From assembly GCF_900314695.1 (NCBI RefSeq), contig NZ_OMWD01000005.1:1-64000 (forward strand): a DNA stretch of 64,000 nucleotides. Reading direction: 5' to 3'. Under the pieces are notes generated by a model, which worked only from the letters and a program-made list of their open reading frames with translations, searched no databases and was not told the DNA's origin. This document shows positions 24,509 to 33,746 of this stretch, in pieces; position 1 is the stretch's first letter; each line of letters opens with the position of its first letter. Position numbers and translations under genes: made by a program. Source of the DNA: an uncultured Methanobrevibacter sp. (GTDB taxonomy: Archaea > Methanobacteriota > Methanobacteria > Methanobacteriales > Methanobacteriaceae).

Positions 24509-25438
24509 TTACAGCAATTGATATATGATTTCACTAATGAAGAATATCATAAAAAATATCATTCCAGGATTTAAGATAACTGTTTTTAAAGGGTTTTTTA
24601 GATATATTTCTGTTTTTGCCCCATTGAATTTGGCCTTTTTATAGTTTATCAATTCATAAATTCCAATTAAAAAGGCGATAATGATTACAATAAAGTAAAT
24701 TATTACTATGCTTAAATCAAACATGTTGAAGGAATTATGAGCAATTGCCTGGCCTGCTTCACCTACAAATAAACTCACTACAGATCCCATCAGGTTAAGA
24801 ATAATATGCAATGCTATTGAGTATTTTATTTTTCCTGTTTTTATGTATACGTAAGCGAAAAATCCACCAATCAAGAATGCATAAAAGAATTGGTTTACAT
24901 TTCCATGGAAAAATGCAAATAACAATGCTGAAAGTATTATGGATACTTTTGCACCATATTTTATAGTTCTGTCAATTAATATCTTCCTAAATAGTAGTTC
25001 TTCAAATACGGGGCCTATTATGCTGATTAGCAAAAGGTTCAATATGATGTTTGAAGAATTTATCAGTTCAACAACAGGATTTGAGATGTCTGAATGTGTT
25101 GCTGCACTAAGTAATGATGTGATTAAAAGGCCTGCAATGTTACCTATCCACATCAGGGTTAGTGAAATGGCAATGTAGATAATGAATTTTTTGAAGTTAA
25201 TGTTTTCCTTTTCAAGTGTTTTCGATTCTATTTTTCTCATTAGATAAATGAAAATTGGCAATGGTAGTATATAATTGCAGATTCCAGATAAAATTGACAA
25301 GACATTAACATTGCCAAGTAATTTATCATCATAGAATCCTAAAATATTCACCAGTATTATTTGAAATATTAACGCTAGCAGTCCGAATATCAAATAATTG
25401 AATCCGATTTTTGAGAAAAATTTTTTATGTATATTCAA
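24509..25438 (-). CDS. CPBP-family intramembrane metalloprotease
   Basis: 309 residues with about eight helices. The three CPBP (Rce1-like) motifs are present: EELLFR near residue 145, FFHGN near 178 and a late HIILN near 210. These supply the glutamates and histidines that bind the catalytic metal. The substrate is unknown. The start appears to be a TTG at 25438, since GGTGAGAAA precedes it closely and no nearby ATG has a site. It is convergent with the CMD gene. Confidence 0.85.
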   Translation of the reverse strand: MNIHKKFFSKIGFNYLIFGLLALIFQIILVNILGFYDDKLLGNVNVLSILSGICNYILPLPIFIYLMRKIESKTLEKENINFKKFIIYIAISLTLMWIGNIAGLLITSLLSAATHSDISNPVVELINSSNIILNLLLISIIGPVFEELLFRKILIDRTIKYGAKVSIILSALLFAFFHGNVNQFFYAFLIGGFFAYVYIKTGKIKYSIALHIILNLMGSVVSLFVGEAGQAIAHNSFNMFDLSIVIIYFIVIIIAFLIGIYELINYKKAKFNGAKTEIYLKNPLKTVILNPGMIFFMIFFISEIIYQLL

Positions 25439-25531
25439 TTTCTCACCATTTTTGCTTTTGTTTTGTTATTATTGGTTTTTCTATATAATGTTTGCTATTG
25501 GTTTTTAGGCATGACAGTTTTTGCACATTAA

Positions 25532-25547
25532 TTTAGGTTAACCTAAA
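25532..25547. promoter_or_regulatory. DtxR/IdeR-like operator, box 1
   Basis: TTTAGGTTAACCTAAA is a perfect 16-base palindrome matching the DtxR-family consensus core. It lies immediately before a TATA-like TTTATATAAT at 25550-25559. Confidence 0.7.
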
Positions 25548-25588
25548 ATTTATATAATATAAAGTACATATTACATAAATGTCGGGGA

Positions 25589-25606
25589 ATTTAGGTTCTC
25601 CTAAAT
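25589..25606. promoter_or_regulatory. DtxR/IdeR-like operator, box 2
   Basis: ATTTAGG-TTCT-CCTAAAT is a second palindrome with the same arms. It stands about 30 bases after the TATA box, over the expected transcription start. With box 1 it brackets the promoter of the DUF6110-like and P-type ATPase genes. Confidence 0.7.
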
Positions 25607-25642
25607 ATCACTTTATTTTAAAATTAGAGGAGAGAAGTTAAA

Positions 25643-25909
25643 ATGATAAGAAATGAAATTTTTGAAAAATGTGCAGAACATAAACATGCATTGATTTTTG
25701 CAGCTGGAATCGCAACTGCAATTGTCGGTAAAAAAATAATTGAATCTAAAACTGTAAAAGATGCAGCAACTCAAGGAATGGCATCTGTAATGTCTGTTAG
25801 AAAAGATGCAGAAGAATGCTTCCAGGACATGAAAGAAAATGCTGAAGAGATTGTACTCGATGCACACGAAGAAGACAAAAAAGAAATCTACGTTGAAGCT
25901 AAAAAGTAA
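25643..25909 (+). CDS. Small protein preceding the P-type ATPase (DUF6110-like)
   Basis: 88 residues. One hydrophobic helix near residues 15-30 (ALIFAAGIATAIVGKKI) is followed by an acidic helical tail (DAEECFQDMKENAEEIVLDAHEEDKKEI). Small proteins of this kind are found upstream of P-type ATPases in anaerobes. It may be a membrane-attached partner or a metal sensor. The ATG follows GAGGAGAGAAG. It shares the promoter with two DtxR-like boxes. Confidence 0.6.
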   Translation: MIRNEIFEKCAEHKHALIFAAGIATAIVGKKIIESKTVKDAATQGMASVMSVRKDAEECFQDMKENAEEIVLDAHEEDKKEIYVEAKK

Positions 25910-25933
25910 GTTTATTTTTTTTTAGGTTGAAAA

Positions 25934-28081
25934 ATGAAATTCCAAGTAATGTATGATAACGGATCTCGTTTAAGGGTTCGTGCTGGCAAATGGGCCTTCA
26001 CTAAAGAGGAAGGTTATGGTCTTGCTTCATTACTTTTGAATCAGAGTTTTATCTATGAGGTCTATACTTCTCATAGGAATGGTAGTATATTAATATACTA
26101 TGAAGAGGGTATCGAAAATAAAGAGAAAATATTTGATATCTTGAGAGGAATTACATTGGATGATTTGTTTGAGGCTGAACCAACACAAACTCAAGTTTCA
26201 AAAGAAATCACTGATGATTTTTATTTAAAATTATCTAAAATGATTTTTAAAAGGTTAATGGGAAGATTGTTCTTACCAATACCTATCAAGAATGCCTTAA
26301 CAATTTTCCGTGCTTTAAAGTATGTCTCTGGAGGCTTAGATAGTTTAACTAGTTTCCGTGTCGATGTTGCACTCCTTGACGGTGCAGCAGTTGCGGGTTC
26401 ATTATTGTTAAAACAGTATCAACCAGCGAGCTCTATGATGTTCTTATTGTCAATTTCCGATGAACTTGAAGATTACACACTACAAAAAGCCAAATCAACA
26501 CTCAAAGATAGTTTGGCTTTAAATATTGATACCGTTTGGATAATCGGTGAAGATGGTGAGGAAAAACAATGTCCTGTCGTGGACATTGATAAAGGAGATA
26601 AGATCAAAGTACATATGGGCGATGTAATTCCTGTTGATGGAAAAGTAATTGAAGGTGAAGGAATGGTTAATGAAGCGTCAATGACTGGCGAACCATTAGC
26701 CGTTCATAAAAGACCTGGAAAAACAGTTCATGCTGGAACTGTGATTGAAGAAGGAAACTTGATTGTTGAAGTCTACTCGATGAATAAGGAAACAAGATTA
26801 AATAAGATTATCGATTTAATCGAAAATTCTGAGGAGTTAAAGGCGGATACACAAAGTAAGGCTGAAAAGCTCGCAGATTCAATTGTTCCATATAGTTTCA
26901 TTGCAACTGCTTTGACTTATTTAATTACAGGAAATCCAACAAAGGCATTATCTGTATTGATGGTTGATTTCTCCTGCGCAATCAAATTGACTACTCCATT
27001 GTCCATCATATCTGCTATGCGCGAAGCATCAGATAACAGAATGATGATTAAAGGTGGAAAATTCCTTGAAAATTATGCCAATGCAGATACAATTGTATTT
27101 GATAAGACCGGAACATTAACAAATGCAACACCTAAGGTTGTAGATGTTATTCCTATGTCTAAAAGATACACTCGTGATGAAATCCTGACTATGGCTGCGT
27201 GTATTGAAGAGCATTTTGCTCATAGTATTGCTGCCGCTATTGTAAAACAAGCTGAAAAAGAAGGTTTGAAGCATGAAGAAGACCACAGTGAAGTTGAATA
27301 TATTGTAGCTCATGGTATTGCAACTGAATATGATGGCAAACGTGCCGTGATTGGTTCAAAACACTTCTTATTCGATGATGAAAAGGTTAAGATAACCAAA
27401 ACTCAGGAGAAAAAAGTCAATAAAGCTGCCAAGGAACATTCTGTTGTTTATCTGGCAATTGATGGAAAGCTTGAGGGAATTATCTGTATTGATGATCCTG
27501 TACGTGAAGAAGCAAAATATGTTATTGAAGAACTTAAGTCTTTAGGCATTGAAAATATAGTGATGCTTACTGGAGACAGTGAAAGCGGTGCAAAAGCAGC
27601 TTCAAAAGCTTTAGGTATCACAGAATATAGGTCTCAAGTGCTTCCAGAAGATAAATCAAGAATTGTTGAAGAGTTTAAGGATGAAGGCAAGACTGTAATA
27701 ATGGTCGGGGATGGAATTAATGATTCACCAGCGCTAGCGGCGGCAGATGTATCTGTTTCAATGAAAAATTCATCAGATATTGCTCGTGAAGTAGCAGACA
27801 TATCATTATTGTCAGATGATTTATATGACCTTGTAACACTTAGAAAATTAAGTACTGGAATGCTGGACAAGATTAATGACAATTATCATAATATTGTATT
27901 GGTAAATGGTTCACTTCTTGTATTAGGTGTATTCGGTGTAATCTCCCCATCAACATCTTCAATGATACACAATTTGTCTACAATGTTGTTTGGAGCTATG
28001 AGTACCAAATCAGTTCTAAAAGATGAAGACTATAACAAAGGTATAGAAGTAGAAGCTATTGAAGTGGCTGATGCTTCTTAA
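25934..28081 (+). CDS. P1B-like metal P-type ATPase with FSC in place of CPC
   Basis: 715 residues. The N-terminal 85 residues resemble an HMA_2 domain without CxxC. The actuator has MTGEP (about residue 250), the phosphorylation site is DKTGT (about 390) and the hinge is MVGDGINDSP (about 593). In the ion-binding helix the usual CPC is replaced: DFSCAIKLTTP, so both the first Cys and the conserved Pro are missing. Metal export is the family default, but the ion is unknown. It follows the small DUF6110-like gene by 24 bases, under DtxR-type boxes, which points to iron or manganese. Confidence 0.88.
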   Translation: MKFQVMYDNGSRLRVRAGKWAFTKEEGYGLASLLLNQSFIYEVYTSHRNGSILIYYEEGIENKEKIFDILRGITLDDLFEAEPTQTQVSKEITDDFYLKLSKMIFKRLMGRLFLPIPIKNALTIFRALKYVSGGLDSLTSFRVDVALLDGAAVAGSLLLKQYQPASSMMFLLSISDELEDYTLQKAKSTLKDSLALNIDTVWIIGEDGEEKQCPVVDIDKGDKIKVHMGDVIPVDGKVIEGEGMVNEASMTGEPLAVHKRPGKTVHAGTVIEEGNLIVEVYSMNKETRLNKIIDLIENSEELKADTQSKAEKLADSIVPYSFIATALTYLITGNPTKALSVLMVDFSCAIKLTTPLSIISAMREASDNRMMIKGGKFLENYANADTIVFDKTGTLTNATPKVVDVIPMSKRYTRDEILTMAACIEEHFAHSIAAAIVKQAEKEGLKHEEDHSEVEYIVAHGIATEYDGKRAVIGSKHFLFDDEKVKITKTQEKKVNKAAKEHSVVYLAIDGKLEGIICIDDPVREEAKYVIEELKSLGIENIVMLTGDSESGAKAASKALGITEYRSQVLPEDKSRIVEEFKDEGKTVIMVGDGINDSPALAAADVSVSMKNSSDIAREVADISLLSDDLYDLVTLRKLSTGMLDKINDNYHNIVLVNGSLLVLGVFGVISPSTSSMIHNLSTMLFGAMSTKSVLKDEDYNKGIEVEAIEVADAS

Positions 28082-28117
28082 TTTTTTCTTTTTTTAATAT
28101 TTTTTTAAAGTTTTTAT

Positions 28118-28133
28118 ATTATGTTAACATAAT
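28118..28133. promoter_or_regulatory. Palindrome in the ABC permease promoter
   Basis: ATTATGTTAACATAAT is a perfect 16-base palindrome ending 6 bases before the first ATG of the permease. It overlaps the core promoter and could be an operator. Confidence 0.45.
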
Positions 28134-28138
28134 TATTA

Positions 28139-28918
28139 ATGTATAAAAATTTTAAATTAAGTGATGAAATGTTTGATAATTATAATAATAGGTTTGTCCC
28201 AATAATTTTACCGATAATTTTAATATTTTTTTGGTATTTGATAACTAATGGTTTGGGATTGTTTTCTTCATATATCTTGCCGGGACCTATTGATGTAATC
28301 AATTCTGCATGGGTAGTTATTCAAAATGGAAAATTGCTCACTAATACTATTGATACATTATTTAAAGTATTTGCTGGTTTAATTTTGGCATCTTTAGTGG
28401 CTATTCCTCTTGGGATTTTACTTGGGTGGTATAAGACTTTGGAAGATTTATGTACTTTTGTAATAAGTGTTTTAAGACCAATCCCTCCTGTTGCATGGAT
28501 TCCATTTTCAATTTTATGGTTTGGAATAGGAACCGTTCCTGCAGTATTCATTATATTTATGGGATGTGTATTCCCTATTTTGGTATATACTACTGATGGT
28601 GTTAAAAGAACTGATAAAGTTTTAGTGGAATCAGCTCAAACTCTTGGGGCTACTGATTGGAATGTTTTAAGACGTGTGGTTTTACCTTCTGCAGTTCCTT
28701 ATGTCGTATCTGGTTTAAAGGTAGGTATTGGTATTGCATTGATGTGTACTATTTCAGCTGAAATGATTGGTTCAAGTAGCGGTTTAGGTTATATGATTTT
28801 AACTGCAACAAACCTGTTTGATACTGGTACTACTGTTGTAGGTATGCTTGTAATTGGTTTAATTGGACTTATATTTGACTTTATATTTACAAGAATTCAA
28901 AATAGGATATTTTGGTAG
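28139..28918 (+). CDS. Nitrate/sulfonate/taurine-type ABC transporter permease
   Basis: 259 residues with about six helices. The inner-membrane coupling motif is ESAQTLGATDWNVLRRVVLPSAVPYVVSGLKVGIGIAL near residues 160-200, typical of SsuC/TauC/NrtB. RPIPPVAWIPFSILWFGIG is also a family hallmark. A second ATG at 28169, preceded by AGTGATGAA, is an alternative start; the first ATG would be leaderless. No substrate-binding protein is encoded nearby, so the substrate is open (sulfonates, thiamine precursors or others). Confidence 0.87.
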   Translation: MYKNFKLSDEMFDNYNNRFVPIILPIILIFFWYLITNGLGLFSSYILPGPIDVINSAWVVIQNGKLLTNTIDTLFKVFAGLILASLVAIPLGILLGWYKTLEDLCTFVISVLRPIPPVAWIPFSILWFGIGTVPAVFIIFMGCVFPILVYTTDGVKRTDKVLVESAQTLGATDWNVLRRVVLPSAVPYVVSGLKVGIGIALMCTISAEMIGSSSGLGYMILTATNLFDTGTTVVGMLVIGLIGLIFDFIFTRIQNRIFW

Positions 28919-28927
28919 GTGTTATGA

Positions 28928-29680
28928 ATGTCAATTGAGGTAAAAAATATTAATAAATCCTTTGAAGGTAAAAAATCAGATAAATTATCTGTTTTAGAGG
29001 ATATTAATTTAACTATTAATGATGGGGAGTTAGTTTGCCTTTTAGGACCATCAGGATGTGGTAAAACAACTCTTTTAAGATTAATTGCAGGATTGGACCA
29101 ACCTACTTCTGGAGAAATTGTTGCCAATGATGAAGTTGTTAAAAAACCATCCGGTGACAGAGCCGTAATTTTCCAACAATATTCTTTATTTCCTTGGTTA
29201 ACTGTCCTTCAAAATGTAACTTTTGGTTTGGAAATGACCAAAAAGGGAAGCAAGGAAGAAAATATTGCAGCTGCTGAGAGATATTTGACAAGTGTTGGTT
29301 TAATTGACTTTAAGGATAGCTATCCTCATGAACTTTCAGGTGGTATGAAGCAAAGGGTTGCAATTATTAGATCTTTGCTTAATCATTCACCAATCTTACT
29401 TATGGATGAGCCATTTTCTGCATTGGATATGCAAAATAGACACAAGCTTCAAGAGCAACTGATTGGGGTTTGGAAAAGATTTGAAAATACAATTGTTTTT
29501 GTAACTCACGATGTTGATGAGGCCGTGTATCTTGCTGATAAAATTGTCATTATGGATAAAAATCCAGGTAAGATTGCAACTATCGTGGATGTAAATATTG
29601 AAAGACCAAGAAAAAGAGAATCTGAAGAATTCATAGCTCTTCAAGAATCCATTGTTGAAGGTTTGGATATGGGAGATTAG
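28928..29680 (+). CDS. Nitrate/sulfonate/taurine-type ABC transporter ATPase
   Basis: 250 residues. Walker A GPSGCGKTTLLRLIAGL is near residue 36, the Q-loop FQQYSLFPWLTVLQNV, the signature LSGGMKQRVAI near 140, and Walker B ILLMDEPFSALD near 158. It pairs with the permease that ends 9 bases earlier. The ATG follows AGGTG. Confidence 0.92.
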   Translation: MSIEVKNINKSFEGKKSDKLSVLEDINLTINDGELVCLLGPSGCGKTTLLRLIAGLDQPTSGEIVANDEVVKKPSGDRAVIFQQYSLFPWLTVLQNVTFGLEMTKKGSKEENIAAAERYLTSVGLIDFKDSYPHELSGGMKQRVAIIRSLLNHSPILLMDEPFSALDMQNRHKLQEQLIGVWKRFENTIVFVTHDVDEAVYLADKIVIMDKNPGKIATIVDVNIERPRKRESEEFIALQESIVEGLDMGD

Positions 29681-29716
29681 CTTTTCAGCTATATCTCATT
29701 TATTCTTTTTTTAACA

Positions 29717-30451
29717 TTATATTTTAGCTATTAAAGTTCCGTAATTTCCATTTTTTATCCCTTCATAGACATAATCGAGGGATTTTAAAATACTTGTTTT
29801 TAAATCATTATCTTTTGCTAAATATGCAACAATTGCTGATGATAAATTACAGCCTGTTCCATGCAAATTATCTGTTTCTATTAATTCCTGTTTTTCAATC
29901 AGGGTCTCGCCATTTATGTTGATGGTGTTTATTCCATCCAAATGTCCTCCGGTAATGAGGCTATCGCAAACTATTTTTTCACAGGCTTTAATAGCATCTT
30001 CCCTTGAATTAATTTTTAAGCCGGTTAACTTTTCGGCTTCTGCAATATTTGGTGTTGTTAAAATGGAGTTTGGAAGCAGATATTTGTTCAATGCCTTTGC
30101 AATGTCCTGTTGGGTTAAGTCTCCGCCGGATGTTGCAACCATGACTGGATCTACCACAGCCTTTAAGTCATATTCCTTGATTTTTTTGGAAACTAATTTG
30201 ATTATTTCCGGGGAATATAACATTCCTGTTTTTATAAATTCGACATCATATGAATCCATTACTGCATCAATTTGCTCAGTAATGTAGTCTTCACTGACAG
30301 GCAATGTTGAAAAGAATTTATAGGGATTTTGTGCGGTTAGAGCTGTTACGATGCCGGTTCCATAAACACCAATTGCCTGAAATGTCTTTAAATCTGCAAA
30401 AACACCTGCTCCGGCAGAAGGGTCAACACCAGCTATGCTCATTACAATCAT
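29717..30451 (-). CDS. thiD: Hydroxymethylpyrimidine/phosphomethylpyrimidine kinase
   Basis: 244 residues, ribokinase fold. Signatures: SIAGVDPSAGAGVFADLKTFQ at the N-terminus, KTGMLYSPEII, VVDPVMVATSGG near residue 105, and the anion-hole motif LHGTGCNLSSAIVAYLA near 193. It phosphorylates the pyrimidine half of thiamine twice. Many archaea fuse ThiD to a ThiN domain; this one is the short form. It starts one base after the cofC stop, so the two are co-transcribed from a shared promoter. Confidence 0.92.
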   Translation of the reverse strand: MIVMSIAGVDPSAGAGVFADLKTFQAIGVYGTGIVTALTAQNPYKFFSTLPVSEDYITEQIDAVMDSYDVEFIKTGMLYSPEIIKLVSKKIKEYDLKAVVDPVMVATSGGDLTQQDIAKALNKYLLPNSILTTPNIAEAEKLTGLKINSREDAIKACEKIVCDSLITGGHLDGINTININGETLIEKQELIETDNLHGTGCNLSSAIVAYLAKDNDLKTSILKSLDYVYEGIKNGNYGTLIAKI

Positions 30452-31126
30452 CTAATCAGCTCTTGTAACTTTAATTCTTTCACTTCCACGGAAAGGCTCA
30501 AACTGCACTTTCAACTCTTTTAGATATTTTCTGGTATGGGTTTTTTCACCGTGAATCATGATTTCACCCAAATCTTCTGCAGTATTGACATCCAAAGCCA
30601 TGAATAGTGAATCATGAACTTGGGGGTTTAGTTTTTTCCTTTCTGCAGCATTGACATGCTCTTTATAGCTGAACCCTTCAAAATGAGTGTGAATAGCCAT
30701 AGGCTTCATAATCATCATATTTGTCCCTCCACCTTTAGATGGGACAATAATGAAATCTAGACTTTTTGATGCTTCAATCAACATGGCAATGTTTGTTTTT
30801 CCTATCAATGGGATGTCTGATGGAACAATTATGACCTTTCGGGTTTTACCTTTGCAGAATTTCATTGCCTGTGTTAATGCTTTGTTTAGATTGGAATTTT
30901 CATTTTCAAGAATAGTATCCAATTTAAGGCTTTTAGCGTAAGTGAGGACGTCTTCATCTCTGCTGATTATGAAAATTTTATCGACATATCTTTTTAAGGT
31001 ATCTGTTACATCCTGAAGCATTACTTTCAGGAGTTTTTCCCTTTCTTCTTCTGATAAAAAAGGAGAAAGCCTTGTTTTTGCATTTTTGAATTTGCTTACT
31101 GGAATTATTGCATAAATATTGTCCAT
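30452..31126 (-). CDS. cofC: 2-phospho-L-lactate guanylyltransferase
   Basis: 224 residues. N-terminal IIPVSKFKNAKTRLSPFLS is the nucleotide-binding loop of CofC. VPSDIPLIG near residue 100 and PSKGGGTNMM near 128 bind the nucleotide and metal. The enzyme activates phospholactate (or phosphoenolpyruvate in some species) with GTP in the path to coenzyme F420, the hydride carrier of methanogenesis. It lies 7 bases downstream of proS. Confidence 0.93.
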   Translation of the reverse strand: MDNIYAIIPVSKFKNAKTRLSPFLSEEEREKLLKVMLQDVTDTLKRYVDKIFIISRDEDVLTYAKSLKLDTILENENSNLNKALTQAMKFCKGKTRKVIIVPSDIPLIGKTNIAMLIEASKSLDFIIVPSKGGGTNMMIMKPMAIHTHFEGFSYKEHVNAAERKKLNPQVHDSLFMALDVNTAEDLGEIMIHGEKTHTRKYLKELKVQFEPFRGSERIKVTRAD

Positions 31127-31133
31127 ATTATCA

Positions 31134-32537
31134 CTAGTAAGTTTTAGCTATTAAAGCAATGTATTTTGCATCGTTGTCGCTGGCTATACATTTGCCTTCA
31201 GATACTTCTTCCTGAATACCTAAAATGTCATAACCTGTTTTTTCTTCGATTTCCTTACCGATTGCTTCATCTCCGCACCAGTAGAATTTGACTACGTTTC
31301 CAGCTTCAACAAGCTCTGAAATTTCATCTATGTTTTCTGTGAATTTGACGTGTTCGGCTTGGAAATCCCATGCGATTTGTGAAAGGTTGTCTTGTGATTT
31401 ATTTAATAATTCAATGATATTATCTGCTAGTGCATCATCCAATGGAATTTCTATTTTTTCTTCCTCATCCCTTCTCATGGCTATGGTAATATTGTTTTCC
31501 AAATCACGTGGACCTAGTTCAAGTTTGATTGGAGTTCCTTTCAATTCCCAATCATTGAATTTTTTACCAGGCCTGATGTCTCTGTCATCAAGGTTAACTC
31601 TAATGCCTTCAGCTTCCAATTGTTCCTTTATTTCAGCACATTTTGCAAGAACTTCCTCTTTTCCTTTCTTAAATAAAATTGGGATTATTGTAACTTGGTT
31701 CGGTGATACTTTTGGTGGTAAGCGTAAACCTTTGTCATCTCCGTGAATTCCAATAACTGATGCGATTACCCTATCTGATAATCCTGCACATGTTTGATAG
31801 ACGAGTTTGTGTTGACCGTCTTTATCTTCAAAGGTAATGTCAAATGTTTTTGCAAAAGTTTGACCTAAATTGTGGATTGTACCAATTTGTAATGTTTTTC
31901 CGTTTGGCATTATTACATCAAAGGCCATAGTGTAGTCTGCTCCTGGGAATTTGTCCCATTCTGGTCTTTTAGAAATTAAATATGGGAGACCCAAATCATC
32001 AAAGAATTCTTTGTAAATTTCAATAAAGTCTTGGATTTGTTCATCGGATTCCTCTTTAGTTGCATGTGCAGTATGGGCTTCTTTAAATGTTGTAATTTCT
32101 CTTACACGAATCAATGGTCTTGTGTGTTTTGTTTCGTATCTAAATGTATTTACGATTTGATACATTTTGATTGGAAGGTCAATATGTGTTCTAATCCATA
32201 ATGAATACATCGGATAAATTGCTGTTTCGCTTGTAGGTCTTAAGGCTAAATGTTCATTTAAATCAGTTTGCCCTCCTTTTGTAACCCAATATACTTCATC
32301 TTCAAATCCTTTTACGTGAATTCCTTCTTTTGCAAGTTCAGTTTCAGGTACAAGCATTGGGAATAATACTTCTTCGTGGTCCTTATCCAATAATTTTTTT
32401 ATAATGTTCATGGAGTGTTTTCTTATTTGAAAACCGTATGGCATCCATACTGCCATTCCTTTAATAGGATATCTTGAATCAGTAATATTTGCATTTTCTA
32501 AAATATCATGAAACCATTCATCAAAATTTTCCACCAT
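31134..32537 (-). CDS. proS: Prolyl-tRNA synthetase, archaeal/eukaryotic type
   Basis: 467 residues, the short archaeal form with a class II core. Motif 2 is NTFRYETKHTRPLIRVREI (about residues 128-146), followed by TFKEAHTAH; VCAGLSDR-like motif 3 elements appear as YQTCAGLSDRVIASVIGIHGDDKGLRLPP. An anticodon-binding domain and zinc-binding-like C-terminal domain follow. It heads the proS-cofC-thiD transcript. Confidence 0.95.
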   Translation of the reverse strand: MVENFDEWFHDILENANITDSRYPIKGMAVWMPYGFQIRKHSMNIIKKLLDKDHEEVLFPMLVPETELAKEGIHVKGFEDEVYWVTKGGQTDLNEHLALRPTSETAIYPMYSLWIRTHIDLPIKMYQIVNTFRYETKHTRPLIRVREITTFKEAHTAHATKEESDEQIQDFIEIYKEFFDDLGLPYLISKRPEWDKFPGADYTMAFDVIMPNGKTLQIGTIHNLGQTFAKTFDITFEDKDGQHKLVYQTCAGLSDRVIASVIGIHGDDKGLRLPPKVSPNQVTIIPILFKKGKEEVLAKCAEIKEQLEAEGIRVNLDDRDIRPGKKFNDWELKGTPIKLELGPRDLENNITIAMRRDEEEKIEIPLDDALADNIIELLNKSQDNLSQIAWDFQAEHVKFTENIDEISELVEAGNVVKFYWCGDEAIGKEIEEKTGYDILGIQEEVSEGKCIASDNDAKYIALIAKTY

Positions 32538-32702
32538 ATCACCTAATAAATTTTTATAATATTAAATAATCTATTTTTAATAAGTATTAAATTTATTTAA
32601 TGATGAAGTTTCTTGTAGTTGTTGTGACATTTTTTCATAAGAAAGTTATTTATAATTACTTTTTACATATATATTAATGTATAATTTATTTTAGGAGATA
32701 TT

Positions 32703-33746
32703 ATGAGCAATAGGAAAATACAAATGCCTCGTGAAGTTTACATTGATCCGGGTATTATAAAAGATACGGGAGAAATTTGTAAGTCTTTGCATTTGGATAA
32801 AAAGATTTTAATCGTTACAGGCAATCATACATATGAAGCAGGTGCAAAACCTGCAATAGAAAGCCTTGAAAAAGCAGGCATTGAATGGGATGTTATTAAA
32901 GTCAACAATGCAACATACGATTCAATTGCCGAAGTTGAAGAATTGATTACTTCAGACACTACTGTTTTAGGCATTGGTGGAGGAAAAATAATCGATGTAG
33001 CCAAGCTATCTTCACATAATAAGGGTGTTTATTTTGTTTCCATGCCAACAACAGCTTCACATGATGGTATTGTATCTCCTTTAGCTTCAATTAAAGACCC
33101 TAATACTTCAACATCTGCTAAAGCACAGTCTCCAATAGCTGTAATTGCCGATACTGAAATTATTGCACAATCCCCATTCAGACTGCTGTCTGCAGGATGT
33201 GCTGATTTGATTGCAAATTTTACAGCCATTAAAGATTGGGAATTGGCTCATAGGCTAAAAAATGAACCTATCAGTGAATCAGCAGCTGCACTGTCAATCA
33301 TGTCGGCGCATTTAATCACTGATAATGTGGCCAATATAAAGCCAAATCTTGAGGCAAGTGCAAGAATAGTCATGAAATCATTGTTCAGTGGTGGAATGGC
33401 TATCAGCATTGCAGGTTCATCACGTCCAGCCAGCGGGTCAGAACATCTGTTCTCACATGCATTGGATAAGATTTTGGATAAGCCTGCATTGCACGGTGAG
33501 CAATGTGGTATTGGAACTATTCTGATGATGTATCTTCATGGGGGAGATTGGAAGGCAATAAAAGATACACTTAAAGCTGTACAAGCACCAACAACCGCCC
33601 AGGAAGTGGGAATATCAGAAGAAGACATAATTGAGGCATTGGTGATGGCTCATAAAATCAGGCCTGAAAGATATACTATTTTAGGTGATAATGGAATTTC
33701 AAAAGAAGCGGCATATGAATTGGCTTATAAAACAGAGGTGATTTAG
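32703..33746 (+). CDS. egsA: sn-glycerol-1-phosphate dehydrogenase
   Basis: 347 residues. The NAD(P)-binding GIGGGKIIDVAKL is near residue 91. MPTTASHDGIVSPLAS and SRPASGSEHLFSHALD (about residues 240-255) carry zinc ligands. The enzyme makes the glycerol-1-phosphate backbone of archaeal ether lipids from dihydroxyacetone phosphate, which marks the genome as archaeal. The ATG follows GGAGATATT. The next gene begins on the base after its stop. Confidence 0.95.
   Translation: MSNRKIQMPREVYIDPGIIKDTGEICKSLHLDKKILIVTGNHTYEAGAKPAIESLEKAGIEWDVIKVNNATYDSIAEVEELITSDTTVLGIGGGKIIDVAKLSSHNKGVYFVSMPTTASHDGIVSPLASIKDPNTSTSAKAQSPIAVIADTEIIAQSPFRLLSAGCADLIANFTAIKDWELAHRLKNEPISESAAALSIMSAHLITDNVANIKPNLEASARIVMKSLFSGGMAISIAGSSRPASGSEHLFSHALDKILDKPALHGEQCGIGTILMMYLHGGDWKAIKDTLKAVQAPTTAQEVGISEEDIIEALVMAHKIRPERYTILGDNGISKEAAYELAYKTEVI

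Noticed and set aside
28139..29680. Naming the ABC pair as a taurine or nitrate importer
   Set aside because: Permease and ATPase motifs define only the family; without a binding protein the substrate cannot be told.
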